A DNA stretch of 64,000 nucleotides from Verrucomicrobiota bacterium (GCA_016199985.1 JACQFQ010000020.1:210978-274977), one strand, 5' to 3'; shown: positions 27,461 through 36,067, counted from the stretch's first letter. Notes: generated by a model from the letters alone, not told the origin. Numbers and translations are program-made.

Positions 27461-28765
27461 CTAGGCGGAGGCGTCGTCGATCTTCGCGTGCTGCTGGAGG
27501 AAATCGACCACCTTCTCGTGGAGGATCTGGCCGACGACCTCGCGAACACCCGAATTCTTCTTCAGCTCCTTCACGAGCTTGTCGGGCGTCATCTTGTAGT
27601 GGCGGGCCATGGACATGATGCGGCCGTTGAGCTCCTCGTTGGAAACCTTGATTCCCTCCTTCGTCGCGATGGTGGAAAAAAGGAAGGAAGCCTTCACTCG
27701 ATCCAACGCGGTCTTTTTCGCGGCGGCGAAGATCTCGTCCTTCTGCTGGTCGATCAACTCGCGCGCGACGCCGCGCTGCTGGTTCTCGGAGACGATGCTG
27801 TAGACCACGCTGCGGGTCTCCGCGGTCACGGCGGACTCGGGGAGGTCGAACTGGACGAGGTCCATGAGGGCCTGAACAACCTGAGCGCGCACATTGCGAT
27901 TCACGGAAAGATTGCGCTCGTTTTGCAGATCGCCCCGGACGCCCTCGCGCAGCTGATGGAGGCTGTCGGCCTTGAATGACTTGGCGAACTCGTCATCCAT
28001 CGGAGGCAGGACGCGTTCCTTCACCTCAAGAACCTCGATTTCGAAAGCGCCCTTCTTGTTCTGAACCTCGCTGAGCACAAAGTCCGCGGGGAAGTCGATG
28101 TTGACGGTCCGGCGCCCGCCCGCTTCAACGCCGATAAGCTGCTCCGCGAAACCCGGGATGAACTTGTCCTTGCCCAGTTCGAGCCAGAAATCCTTCTGCG
28201 AAGTGAGGCCGCGGGCGGTGGGATTGAAATCGGTGATGGGCTTGCCTTCGCAGGAGCCCTCGTAGTTGACGACCAGGAAGTCCCCGAGCGCCGCCGCGCG
28301 CGCGACGGCGGAGTAAGACGCCTTCTTTGCCGCGAGCGCCTTCAATGCGTCGTCGACATCGGCGTCGCTGACCTTGGTGTTCTGGCGCTGAGCGGGAAGC
28401 CCGCGGTACTCGGGCAGGCTGAACTGCGGCGCGACCTCCACGGTGAACATGACCTTGCACTCCCCGTCGCGGGAAAACTGAAGCTCCTCCACATCAGGGT
28501 CCGTGATGACCTCCAGGCCATTGTCCTTCACCGCTTTTTGGAACGCCTCCGTGTAGAGACGCTTCTTGCTCTCGGCCTCGATGTCGCTGGCGAACCGCTG
28601 CATGACCAACTCGGCGGGCGCCTTGCCCGGCCGGAACCCCGGAATCTTCGCGTGCTTCCCGAACTCAGCGGTCGTGTCCTCAAAGGCCTTCTTGACCTCG
28701 CCGGCCTCAATCTCGACGCGCATCTGCTTCTTGCAGGCGCCCAGGGTTTCTAGCGTAACGTTCAC
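27461..28765 (-). CDS. tig: Trigger factor, ribosome-associated chaperone and peptidyl-prolyl isomerase
   Basis: A 434-residue trigger factor that binds near the ribosomal exit tunnel and assists folding of new chains. The N-terminal ribosome-binding domain (CKKQMRVEIEAGEVKKAF, then FRPGKAPAELV, the loop that contacts L23) is followed by an FKBP-like PPIase domain (about residues 155-250, GDFLVVNYEG... FIPGFAEQLIG) and a helical C-terminal chaperone domain ending near DDASA. The start is taken as GTG 28765, which gives the family N-terminus; the frame is open to 28873 but without similarity. No strong Shine-Dalgarno is seen. It is last in the leftward run after hprK, but has its own upstream region. 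Confidence 0.93.
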   Translation of the reverse strand: MNVTLETLGACKKQMRVEIEAGEVKKAFEDTTAEFGKHAKIPGFRPGKAPAELVMQRFASDIEAESKKRLYTEAFQKAVKDNGLEVITDPDVEELQFSRDGECKVMFTVEVAPQFSLPEYRGLPAQRQNTKVSDADVDDALKALAAKKASYSAVARAAALGDFLVVNYEGSCEGKPITDFNPTARGLTSQKDFWLELGKDKFIPGFAEQLIGVEAGGRRTVNIDFPADFVLSEVQNKKGAFEIEVLEVKERVLPPMDDEFAKSFKADSLHQLREGVRGDLQNERNLSVNRNVRAQVVQALMDLVQFDLPESAVTAETRSVVYSIVSENQQRGVARELIDQQKDEIFAAAKKTALDRVKASFLFSTIATKEGIKVSNEELNGRIMSMARHYKMTPDKLVKELKKNSGVREVVGQILHEKVVDFLQQHAKIDDASA

Positions 28766-28806
28766 AGATTTTTCAATTCGGACAGTTGGATCCCATGCGG
28801 CATCAG

Positions 28807-28825
28807 GGCCGGACTCCGTCCGGCC
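28807..28825. repeat. Perfect short hairpin upstream of tig
   Basis: Arms GGCCGGAC (28807-28814) and GTCCGGCC (28818-28825) with a 3-base loop. It lies between the tig start and the possible tig promoter, so it would be in the tig 5' leader. No T-tract follows. The role is unknown. Confidence 0.5.
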
Positions 28826-28844
28826 TGGCCACAGCGAGCGGGAG

Positions 28845-28873
28845 AAAGTATTCAGGTCTCGGATGACCGTCAA
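28845..28873 (-). promoter_or_regulatory. Possible promoter for tig
   Basis: On the minus strand TTGACG (28868-28873) is followed after 17 bases by TACTTT (28845-28850). The -35 match is good and the -10 match is weak (3 of 6). It would give a leader of about 75 bases before the GTG start of tig. Confidence 0.35.
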
Positions 28874-28934
28874 GCTTGCGAAAAGGGCGCCCCATGGGCC
28901 TCCGCTGGGAAACCCCCGCCCCGTTGCGGCGAGC

Positions 28935-29882
28935 TCAAGCGGGCCGATTGTCGTTCATCTGGGCGATGAGGCGGTCGTTCAGTTCGCGCGCGGGATTGTG
29001 GCCCGAGGCCTTCAGCTTGGTCTGAAACGCGGCCACCTCAACCAGGCGCGCGATATCCCGGCCGGGACGCACCGGAATCGTAATGTGCGGCACTTTTGTC
29101 CCAAGAATGAGAACGTACTCGTCCTCCAAGCCCAGTCGATCCACGTCCGGCACCTCGCTCCACCCGCGGAGCGAAACCACCAGGTCCACGCGCTTCTCGG
29201 CCCGAATGCTCTTCACCCCGAACATCATCGCGACATTGATGATGCCAATGCCGCGGACCTCCATAAGGTTGCGGGTGAGTTCGGCCGACGTCCCCATCAC
29301 ATCCTTTCCGTCCTGGAGCGCCACGCGCGTGATGTCATCGGAGACCAGGCTGTATCCCCTCTCAATCAGGGCAAGCACGCATTCGCTCTTTCCGATGCCG
29401 CTCTCGCCCTTGATGATCACGCCCACCCCCAGGATGTCCACCATGCTGCCCATCTCCGTGCCGCGGAGGGCGAAAAGGTTCTCGAGCGCGATGGTCGCGA
29501 GGTTGATGAACTTCATCGTGATGAGGGGGCAGGAGAACACCGCGATGTCGGCGTCCTCGGCCATCTGGAGAAAAAGCCTGTCCGGCTGGATGCTGCGACC
29601 GAACACCAGGCAGGGAACCTTGAACGACAACACAAGGCGGTATCGCTTCTCGCGCTCCTGGGGCGTCAGCGTCTTGAGGAATGTGGCCTCGGCGGCGCCG
29701 ATGACCTGGATGCGATGCCGGGCGAAATACTTCGTGAACCCGGCCAGGACCAGCCCTGGGCGGTTCACCGTGGGCTCGCGGATGATCCGCTTCAACCCGG
29801 ACTCGCCGGCGATGAGCCGAAGTCCGAGGACGCGGCTGTTGTCCTTGTAAAACTGTTCGACCGTCAGGGTTTGCTTCTTCAT
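28935..29882 (-). CDS. hprK: HPr kinase/phosphorylase
   Basis: A 315-residue bifunctional enzyme that phosphorylates the regulatory Ser of HPr-like proteins and reverses the reaction. The Walker A motif GESGIGKS is at residues 159-166, and the family signature with the catalytic region (EMRGIGIINVAMMFG type, here LMEVRGIGIINVAMMFG) lies near residues 205-221. The N-terminal domain (MKKQTLTVEQFYKDN... VNRPGLVLAGF) also matches. It sits 16 bases after lptB on the same strand. In many Gram-negative bacteria hprK lies beside rpoN, hpf and PTS genes; here it is next to the LPS transport genes without these, so its target in this organism is unclear. Confidence 0.95.
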   Translation of the reverse strand: MKKQTLTVEQFYKDNSRVLGLRLIAGESGLKRIIREPTVNRPGLVLAGFTKYFARHRIQVIGAAEATFLKTLTPQEREKRYRLVLSFKVPCLVFGRSIQPDRLFLQMAEDADIAVFSCPLITMKFINLATIALENLFALRGTEMGSMVDILGVGVIIKGESGIGKSECVLALIERGYSLVSDDITRVALQDGKDVMGTSAELTRNLMEVRGIGIINVAMMFGVKSIRAEKRVDLVVSLRGWSEVPDVDRLGLEDEYVLILGTKVPHITIPVRPGRDIARLVEVAAFQTKLKASGHNPARELNDRLIAQMNDNRPA

Positions 29883-29898
29883 GCGCGGGCTCTGGGGT

Positions 29899-30702
29899 TC
29901 ACATGTTGAACTCGGGTCCCAGGTAGATCTCGCGGGCCCTGGGGTCCTGAAGCATCTCGGCGCCGCCGCCCTCGTAGACCACTTGGCCGTGGTGAATCAG
30001 GTAGGCTCGGTCGACGAGCTTCAGTGTTTCGCGGACGTTGTGGTCGGTGATCAGGATCGCGAGCCCGCGATCCCGGAGCCGCCGAACAATCTTCTGCACC
30101 TCGTACACCGCAATGGGGTCGATTCCGCTAAACGGCTCATCGAGCAACAGCAGGCGAGGATGGGTGACGAGGGCCCGGGTGATTTCGAGTCGCCGCTTCT
30201 CCCCGCCGCTCAGCTGGTAGGCCTTGCTGGACGCGAGGCGCGCGAGATCCAGCTCCTCGAGGAGGCTCCGGAGCCGGACAGCCTGCTCTTGACGGGTGAG
30301 CCGCAGCGTTTCGAGGATCGCGACGAGGTTCTCCTCCACCGTGAGCTTCCGGAACACCGACGGCTCCTGGGTCAGGTAGCCAATGCCGCGACGCGCGCGA
30401 ATATGCATGGGCTCCCGGGTGATGGCATGGTTGTCATAGATCACCTCTCCCGCGTCCGGCGCCACGACTCCGACCACCATATTGAATGTGGTTGTCTTCC
30501 CCGCCCCGTTCGGACCGAGCAACCCCACGATCTCCCCGGCGCGAACCCGAATCGACACGCCGTTGACAACCGCCTTCCCGCGATACGACTTCACCAGATC
30601 GCGGGTCTGAAGCAGCGGCTTGGTCGAGGTGTGGGCGACGGCGGCGCCCGAATCGAGCGTCGCGGCGCCCGGATGCAGCAGGACCGATGGAAACAGTTTC
30701 AT
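29899..30702 (-). CDS. lptB: LPS export ABC transporter ATP-binding protein
   Basis: A 267-residue ATPase that powers lipopolysaccharide extraction from the inner membrane with LptF/LptG. Walker A GPNGAGKTT, the signature LSGGEKRR and Walker B LLLLDEPFSGIDP are all present, and the C-terminal LGPEFNM resembles the LptB tail. The first 28 residues or so before LLQTRDLVKSY are extra to the family, so a shorter start is possible, though no better in-frame ATG is evident. It follows the lptA-like gene by 12 bases in the kdsA-lptC-lptA-lptB-hprK run. Confidence 0.93.
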   Translation of the reverse strand: MKLFPSVLLHPGAATLDSGAAVAHTSTKPLLQTRDLVKSYRGKAVVNGVSIRVRAGEIVGLLGPNGAGKTTTFNMVVGVVAPDAGEVIYDNHAITREPMHIRARRGIGYLTQEPSVFRKLTVEENLVAILETLRLTRQEQAVRLRSLLEELDLARLASSKAYQLSGGEKRRLEITRALVTHPRLLLLDEPFSGIDPIAVYEVQKIVRRLRDRGLAILITDHNVRETLKLVDRAYLIHHGQVVYEGGGAEMLQDPRAREIYLGPEFNM

Positions 30703-30714
30703 TGCGACGGAGAC

Positions 30715-31452
30715 CTAGGGTTTGGGATCGGTCTTGGGCGGCGGCGCGACGGGTCGAGGTTGCGCGTTTGTGCCGCCGATTCCCAGAATCGGAACGCCTT
30801 GACGAGCCACCATTCGGATTCGTCCCGGCGCCTGGAACTGGCTCGTGATCCGGTTGAAGACCACGAACCCGTCGCCGTAGAGCGTGCCGGACGGCATTTC
30901 GAGAATCGGGGGATCCCCGTAGATCGTCACCACATCGTTCGTCGCGTTGTAAACAGCCTTGTTTCCGCTGGCGGTCTGCGCGCCCTTCGGATCGAGGATC
31001 TTGATGACCACGTTCGTCAACGCGATGATCTCCCCCACCTTCCCGCCGGGAGGCGGCACGATCGTGGTAAGCCATTCCGCAGTGATGATGGTCCTGGGAT
31101 CATCCACAGGGTCGAGCACCTTCACCTTCTTTCGATAGAGCACGCGGCCTGTGTCCCCCTCGTAGTCGAACCCGCCCTCGCTTGTGATTTCGACGTCCCC
31201 GCGCGGAACCACCATCGACGGTGGCGGCAGGGGCGCGGCGGGGTCGGCCACGGGAGGGGACGGCCGGCCGCCCGCGGCGGAGCTGGCTCCGGGAAGCGGA
31301 GCGATCGGGGGAGGCGGCAACGCCGCCTTTGGCGGCGGGCGGAGCGAGTCGAGGCCGGCGGCGAATCCCGGGGAAAACCCGCCTCCCGAACCTGAGAGGA
31401 GGCTCCAGCCTAGAATCCCGGTGCAGCAGAGACGTAGAAGGGCGCGGATCAT
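30715..31452 (-). CDS. LptA/OstA-like periplasmic protein
   Basis: A 245-residue exported protein. A signal peptide (about residues 1-30) is followed by a low-complexity Pro/Ala-rich stretch (residues about 35-75), and then an OstA-type beta-jellyroll region with repeating beta segments (VEITSEGGFDYEGDTGRVLYR, IITAEWLTTIV, TASGNKAVYNATNDVVTIYG, LYGDGFVVFNRITSQF). OstA/LptA proteins form the periplasmic bridge that carries LPS to the outer membrane. ATG 31452 is chosen because it overlaps the preceding gene in ATGA. The similarity to classical LptA is moderate; position before lptB supports the assignment. Confidence 0.75.
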   Translation of the reverse strand: MIRALLRLCCTGILGWSLLSGSGGGFSPGFAAGLDSLRPPPKAALPPPPIAPLPGASSAAGGRPSPPVADPAAPLPPPSMVVPRGDVEITSEGGFDYEGDTGRVLYRKKVKVLDPVDDPRTIITAEWLTTIVPPPGGKVGEIIALTNVVIKILDPKGAQTASGNKAVYNATNDVVTIYGDPPILEMPSGTLYGDGFVVFNRITSQFQAPGRIRMVARQGVPILGIGGTNAQPRPVAPPPKTDPKP

Positions 31453-31907
31453 GGTCGGTCCATCGGATGGGAAAGCAGCTCTCCTTTCAGCACCGATCGC
31501 ACCTGGTTGGACACGATCAGATGGGTATTCGTCTGACTCCAGAAATAACCCCAGCCGGACAGGCGGAACCGCCCCTCCGAAAGTCGGAACTCCAGAGGGC
31601 CGGCGGAATAAGCGGTTCGATTGCTCCGGTTGCAAAAGGAGGTGTCGCATTTCGCGATCAGGTTCGTGAGGCCGGTCTCGGTGTAGGTCTCGATTGTGAC
31701 GCGGCGCATCGGAATCGGGTTGAGCAGATACTCGGCTTCGCCCCCGCGCAGGAGGGCCTTCGGCTTCTGCGATCCGCGGTAGTAGTCGAAGACTCGAAAA
31801 TCCTTCTGAACGACCGGCCGCGCGGCCGGTGGCTCCGCGCGCAGCCATCCCGCCGCCAGCGCCACGAGACAAACGCCGATCCGCGCGAAGCCCAGGCGCG
31901 CTGTCAT
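31449..31907 (-). CDS. LptC-like exported protein
   Basis: A 152-residue protein with a signal or anchor segment at residues 8-22 and a beta-rich body containing ALLRGGEAEYL and RLSGWGYFWSQTNTHLIVSN, a pattern seen in LptC/OstA-like proteins. It probably works with the neighbouring LptA-like and LptB proteins in LPS transport. It overlaps the next gene by 4 bases (ATGA, 31449-31452). ATG 31907 was chosen because it begins just before the signal sequence; the frame is open up to 31967. Assignment depends mostly on operon position. Confidence 0.6.
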   Translation of the reverse strand: MTARLGFARIGVCLVALAAGWLRAEPPAARPVVQKDFRVFDYYRGSQKPKALLRGGEAEYLLNPIPMRRVTIETYTETGLTNLIAKCDTSFCNRSNRTAYSAGPLEFRLSEGRFRLSGWGYFWSQTNTHLIVSNQVRSVLKGELLSHPMDRP

Positions 31908-31967
31908 GCTTCTGAGCCACACAGCGCAACAACACGGGTGATCGATCCAGGTTGCAGGAATTCGCAT

Positions 31968-32792
31968 TCAGCCTCGGCCCACCAAAGCGTGGAGCTTCGC
32001 CAATGTCGAGAGCAACTTCGGCATGTCGCTCAGCGGAATCATGTTGGGCCCGTCGCTGCGCGCCTTGTCGGGATTGGGGTGCGTTTCGATGAAGAGTCCG
32101 TCCGCCCCCGCGGCGATCGCGGCCCGCGCCAGCACGGGGGCGAACTCGCGCTGCCCCGAAGATCGATCGCCTCCGGCGCCGGGCAGTTGAACCGAGTGCG
32201 TCGCGTCAAAAACCACAGGCGCCCCGAACGATCGCATCAGGGCGATGGAGCGCATGTCCACCACCAGGTTGTTGTAACCGAAGCAGCTCCCGCGCTCGGT
32301 CACCAGAATGCGCCGCGTTCCCGCTTCGCGGGCCTTGTCCACGACGCGCCCCATCTCGGACGGAGACAGGAACTGTCCCTTCTTCAGATTCACGACCGCG
32401 CCCGTTCGAACCGCGGCTTCGATCAAGTCCGTTTGCCGACAGAGAAACGCGGGGATTTGCAGAATATCCACCACCTGGGCGGCGGCGGCGCACTCCGCCT
32501 CCGTATGAATATCGGTGAGGACCGGAACCCCCACTTCGGCCCTCACCCGGGCCAGCGTCTTCAGGCCGGCCTCCAAGCCCGGACCGCGAAAGGACCGCGA
32601 CGAGGTCCGGTTCGCCTTGTCATAGCTGGACTTGAACACGTAGTTGACGCCCAACCGGGAGCAGACGCGCCGCAGGCTGTCCGCGACGCGAAGGCAGAGT
32701 TCAGGGCTCTCGATGACGCACGGGCCCGCGATCAGGAACAGCCGTCTCGGCTGGCTGAGCGCGCGCCACAACGAAGCGGAGTTGTCAGGCAC
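31968..32792 (-). CDS. kdsA: 3-deoxy-8-phosphooctulonate synthase (KDO-8-phosphate synthase)
   Basis: A 274-residue enzyme that condenses arabinose 5-phosphate with phosphoenolpyruvate to give KDO 8-phosphate, the committed step in the inner core of LPS. The IAGPCVIES motif at the N-terminus, the [20 protein letters not shown] segment for phosphate binding, DIHTE, and [11 protein letters not shown] are all as expected. A Cys in IAGPCV and the CFGYNN motif are present. It is the first gene of the leftward lpt run, 60 bases before the lptC-like gene. Confidence 0.96.
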   Translation of the reverse strand: MPDNSASLWRALSQPRRLFLIAGPCVIESPELCLRVADSLRRVCSRLGVNYVFKSSYDKANRTSSRSFRGPGLEAGLKTLARVRAEVGVPVLTDIHTEAECAAAAQVVDILQIPAFLCRQTDLIEAAVRTGAVVNLKKGQFLSPSEMGRVVDKAREAGTRRILVTERGSCFGYNNLVVDMRSIALMRSFGAPVVFDATHSVQLPGAGGDRSSGQREFAPVLARAAIAAGADGLFIETHPNPDKARSDGPNMIPLSDMPKLLSTLAKLHALVGRG

Positions 32793-32846
32793 GCGCGACT
32801 TCTAACAAGCGGCGCGGGAAATGTAAACCGAGCGGCGCCGCCCGCC

Positions 32847-33626
32847 TCACACGGCGCGCGGCGCCCCCATCCGCACATCCTTCAGCCGGATGGAGTACTC
32901 CGCCCCAGCGGGCCGACAATCCCTGAACCAAGGGAACTCGCGCGAGAGCAGATCGACACAAGACCAGGCGACGTCCGCCTGTCTGCGCCGCCAAGGCGCG
33001 TGCGCGATTGCGAACATGCGTTTCCGACGCCTTCCGCAGCCGTTGAACGCGGCGTAGCGCTCCAAAAGAAACTCGGACTGCGAGCCCGGCTCGCAGACCC
33101 GCGGCGCATCGCCCTTCGAACAGCGGACCTCGAGCTCGATCGCCGCCGCCTCGTTCACCCCGGTCACCCGCTCCGTCCAGGTTTCAGGCTCGGCAAGCGA
33201 CACGCCCCCGCGTTCAAGCCCGCGCTCGAACCGTCCCCAGCGATAGGGCAGCGAATAGAGAGCGGGCCCCATGGACACGCAGAGACGATCCGAAATCCAC
33301 TCCGCGATGAAGTGGATGCCCCGTCCCTCTTCGTGCCGGACGTAGGTGCGAACGTTCAGGAACCGTTGAGCGCGGAAAGGACGAAAGAGCCAGTTGACGC
33401 AAGGCCAGGCGCGCGCCAGTCGCAGGCCTTCCATGGTGAACATCACGCAAGACACCATCGCCCGCCCCCTCCACAGATCCAAGTCATACGGCACATGAGG
33501 CTGGAGCGCCGAGGGATGAAGGGTGAAATGAACGAACAGGACCCGACTTCAATCGGCCATGAACAAGGCCGGCTCTTTCAGCTCGCCTGGAGCGACACGG
33601 TGGCCCCATCCCGCTTCTTGATTCAT
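32847..33626 (-). pseudogene. DUF2071 (YqjF-like) gene interrupted by TGA at codon 26
   Basis: A 260-codon frame that matches the DUF2071 family (PYDLDLWRGRAMVS, RFLNVRTYV, YSLPYRWGRF). A start ATG at 33626 with an excellent ribosome site (GGGAGGT, 4 bases upstream) begins a sensible N-terminus, MNQEAGWGHRVAPGELKEPA, and the family motif then continues as ALFMAD, stop, SRVLFVHF, where relatives have a Trp. The stop is TGA at 33549-33551; one base change (plus strand T33549, expected C) would make TGG. Either the gene has just been lost, or there is a sequence error, or a shorter product is made from GTG 33494. The rest of the frame shows no decay. Confidence 0.75.
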
Positions 33627-33646
33627 AGGACCTCCCGCGCCCCGGA

Positions 33647-33880
33647 TCACGGCATTTCCAAAAAGGCGCGAACGCGACGAACCTTTCGGCGCGCTCCCGC
33701 TCGGCGGCCCCGGTCCGTCAACGCGATGAACGCGGCCGCCAGCGAACGCCGCCAGCCCGCCCCTCCCTCCCCCGGAGTCAAGCTCGGCGCCAACCCTGTC
33801 TCGCGCGGGCTCGGCGTCGACCACCCCAGTAACATGCCGAGTTGAGCGCAGACCTTGTTGCGTGTCGCCAACACATTCAT
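33647..33880 (-). CDS. Possible small protein, doubtful
   Basis: A 77-residue frame from ATG 33880, 36 bases after the GbsR gene and just before the DUF2071 gene on the same strand. The product is basic in its C-terminal half (DRGRRAGARRKVRRVRAF) and has no recognised motif or membrane segment. It fills the 290-base gap between two genes, which is the only argument for it. High-GC sequence gives such frames by chance. Confidence 0.25.
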   Translation of the reverse strand: MNVLATRNKVCAQLGMLLGWSTPSPRETGLAPSLTPGEGGAGWRRSLAAAFIALTDRGRRAGARRKVRRVRAFLEMP

Positions 33881-33916
33881 AAATCATTCCCCGGACGGGC
33901 GGGGCCGGAGGCACAA

Positions 33917-34450
33917 TCACCCTCCCAGCCCCAGCACCTTCCCGGCTTTGTCGCCGAGTCGGAAGAGCTTGGTGACAACCGGCGCCGGCCAGGCGCGGAT
34001 CTGGGCATACCACCGCGTGGTGGCCTCGAAGAACTCCATCAGCTCGCGCATCTTCTGACCGGCGTAGCCGTCTGCGTCGCGATCCTTCGCCCCTTCCGCC
34101 ACGCACTCCCGCAGGAGGGCGAGCGTGGGATCGATCTCCCGCTTCTTCCGCTCATCCAAAACAGTCCGAAACAAATCCCAAACATCCTTGAGCGACTCGA
34201 AATGATCCCGCTTGTCGCCCAGCACATGCACGCGCCGGACAATGCCCCAGCCCTGCAGCTCCTTCAGGCTGTTGCTCACATTCGAGCGCGCCACGTCCAG
34301 CGTGTCCGCGATGTCCTCCGCGGGCAGCGGGCGCTTCGACAGGAAAAGCAGCGCGTGAATCTGCGCGACCGTCCGGTTGATCCCCCACCGGATCCCCATC
34401 TCTCCCCAATGCAGCACAAACTTTTGTTCAATCGATCCTAGCTTTTTCAT
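33917..34450 (-). CDS. GbsR/MarR family transcriptional regulator
   Basis: A 177-residue winged helix regulator of the GbsR branch of the MarR superfamily. The HTH region (LPAEDIADTLDVARSNVSNSLKELQGWGIVRRV) is at about residues 42-75, followed by a helical dimerisation part. GbsR of Bacillus senses choline for osmoprotectant genes; other members control export systems or lipid genes. Here it is divergent from an SRPBCC-domain protein gene, and a perfect 13-base palindrome lies 14 bases upstream of its start, a likely binding site. The signal is unknown. Confidence 0.88.
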   Translation of the reverse strand: MKKLGSIEQKFVLHWGEMGIRWGINRTVAQIHALLFLSKRPLPAEDIADTLDVARSNVSNSLKELQGWGIVRRVHVLGDKRDHFESLKDVWDLFRTVLDERKKREIDPTLALLRECVAEGAKDRDADGYAGQKMRELMEFFEATTRWYAQIRAWPAPVVTKLFRLGDKAGKVLGLGG

Positions 34451-34463
34451 CTGTCATTTCTGT

Positions 34464-34476
34464 TATTGCAGCAATA
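34464..34476. promoter_or_regulatory. Palindrome between GbsR and SRPBCC genes
   Basis: TATTGC-A-GCAATA is a perfect 6-1-6 inverted repeat 14 bases upstream of the GbsR-type gene, in the divergent intergenic region. It is a good candidate for a regulator operator, though chance cannot be excluded for 13 bases. Confidence 0.5.
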
Positions 34477-34636
34477 CGTGACAACCGCTGTCTCGTCAAA
34501 AGCTTTTTCGGAAAAAGCGCGCTCCGCGCGCGCTCGTTCCCGGGAAGCGCTGGATTTACGGCGGGGAACGACCGATGGAAAAGGAGCTGGCAAAAAGGTC
34601 CTGGGCGAACGAGCGTTTGGCGCGCTTGGGCCTATC

Positions 34637-35128
34637 GTGTCTTCGCAAGTCGTTGTGAAAGTTCATCAGCACCATTCAGAAGTCTGGCTGCCCCGCCCTG
34701 TGGACGAGGTGTTCGAGTTTTTCTCGAACGCGGGCAACCTGGGAGCCCTGACCCCGCCCTGGGTGGAGTTCCAGATTCTGACGCCGGTTCCCATCCCGAT
34801 GAGGGCGGGCGCCTTGATCGACTATCGCCTCCGAATCCATGGGCTTCCGATCCGCTGGCGGACGGAGATCACGGAGTGGGAGCCGGGACATCGCTTCGTG
34901 GACGAGCAGCGTCGCGGCCCCTATCGGATGTGGGTGCACGAGCACTTGTTCGAACAACACGCGGACGGGACGCTGATGCGGGACCTCGTCCGCTACGCGG
35001 TCCCTGGAGGCGAGTTCATCCACCGGCTGTTCGTCCGCCGCGATGTCGAGAGAATCTTCGATTTCCGACGCGCGAGGATGCTGGAGATCTTCGGTCAGCC
35101 CCATCCCGCCGCTCAACTGGCCGGCTAG
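34637..35128 (+). CDS. SRPBCC family protein (ligand-binding/cyclase-like)
   Basis: A protein of about 163 residues with the START/SRPBCC helix-grip fold. The opening EVWLPRPVDEVFEFFSNAGN and the segment LTPPWVEFQI are typical of the CPB-type SRPBCC proteins, followed by IDYRLRIHGLPIRWRTEITEWE and FVDEQRRGPYRMWVHEHLFE. Such proteins bind lipids or polyketides, or act as cyclases; some are fused to or encoded next to epimerases. GTG 34637 or GTG 34655 is the likely start; the frame extends upstream to 34466 across the intergenic palindrome but without similarity. Its function here is unknown. Confidence 0.8.
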   Translation: MSSQVVVKVHQHHSEVWLPRPVDEVFEFFSNAGNLGALTPPWVEFQILTPVPIPMRAGALIDYRLRIHGLPIRWRTEITEWEPGHRFVDEQRRGPYRMWVHEHLFEQHADGTLMRDLVRYAVPGGEFIHRLFVRRDVERIFDFRRARMLEIFGQPHPAAQLAG

Positions 35129-35461
35129 CGGTCCGTCGGAGATGAAATCCAGCGTGGAACGCCGGCATCGACGAGAATCGCGCTCCCTGTCGTCGAAGCC
35201 CAGCGCAATAGCGAACAGACGCGCCAAGGCAGGAAGCCAGCAACTGGCGCGAGTGAGTTTCATGGGCGGACGCGGCATGCGATGAGTAAGGTCTCGCCGT
35301 CGGAATCCACACAGGGGGAACGACCACAAAGCGGTTCCAATGCCCCGCGCGACCGCCGCCCCCTCCGGGCCTCGACCGAGGCCTGCCAAAGCCTTGAAAC
35401 TTTACTCCCGGCGCTTGTGTTGTAGGTTCCGACGCTGGCGCTTTATCGCCGTCGTCTCGAT
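35129..35461. other. Intergenic, no gene recognised
   Basis: A 333-base gap between the SRPBCC and DUF4126 genes, both rightward. I see no RNA gene, no convincing frame and no strong hairpin. TTGAAA at about 35395 might be a -35 box for the DUF4126 gene, but no convincing -10 box follows. Confidence 0.5.
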
Positions 35462-36067
35462 ATGGAAACTCTTCTTGCCCTCTGCATTGGACTCGGCTTG
35501 AGCGCGGCCTGCGGATTCCGCGTGTTCGTTCCCCTTCTCGGGCTCAGCATCGCGGCGCATGCCGGACACGTCGCCCTGGCCGCGGACTTCGCCTGGCTGG
35601 GATCCATCCCCGCGATCATCGCGCTCAGCTTCGCCACGGCGCTGGAGATCGGCGGATACTACATTCCGTGGCTCGATCACTTCCTGGACGCTCTGGCCAC
35701 TCCGGCGGCGGTGGTCGCGGGCGCCATGGTATCGGCCTCGCTGATCACCGACATGAGCCCCATGATGCGCTGGAGCCTCGCCGTGATCGCGGGCGGGGGA
35801 TTGGCCGGGCTGGTCCAAACCACAACTGTGCTGGCGCGAGCCGGCTCCACCCTCACCACAGGCGGACTCGGAAATCCCCTCGTGGCCACCCTGGAGCTTG
35901 GCGGATCGCTCCTCTCCACGCTTCTGTCGCTCCTCGCGCCGGCGCTGGGGGTGGGCGTCGTGCTGGCATGCGCCGGACTGATTGGAGTTCATGTCCATCG
36001 TCGTCGGCAAACAGCCGCGGCTCCCCAGCAAGGCGGGAAGACTTCAAGCGCGGGCGCGGCGACTTAG
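35462..36067 (+). CDS. DUF4126 domain integral membrane protein
   Basis: A 201-residue membrane protein. The N-terminus METLLALCIGLGLSAACGFR followed by VFVPLLGLSIAAHAGHV and then ALEIGGYYIPWLDHFLDALATPAA is the DUF4126 signature. About five hydrophobic segments can be seen, followed by a short polar cytoplasmic tail rich in Gln and Gly. The function of the family is unknown. It is 64 bases upstream of the leu leader region but the leader has its own promoter. Confidence 0.9.
   Translation: METLLALCIGLGLSAACGFRVFVPLLGLSIAAHAGHVALAADFAWLGSIPAIIALSFATALEIGGYYIPWLDHFLDALATPAAVVAGAMVSASLITDMSPMMRWSLAVIAGGGLAGLVQTTTVLARAGSTLTTGGLGNPLVATLELGGSLLSTLLSLLAPALGVGVVLACAGLIGVHVHRRRQTAAAPQQGGKTSSAGAAT

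Noticed and set aside
33549..33551. TGA as selenocysteine codon
   Set aside because: The family has Trp at this place and no selenocysteine insertion hairpin is apparent just downstream; a nonsense change is simpler.
31221..33845. 874-codon open frame on the plus strand across lptA-like, lptC-like, kdsA and DUF2071
   Set aside because: It crosses four genes recognised on the minus strand and has no family features.
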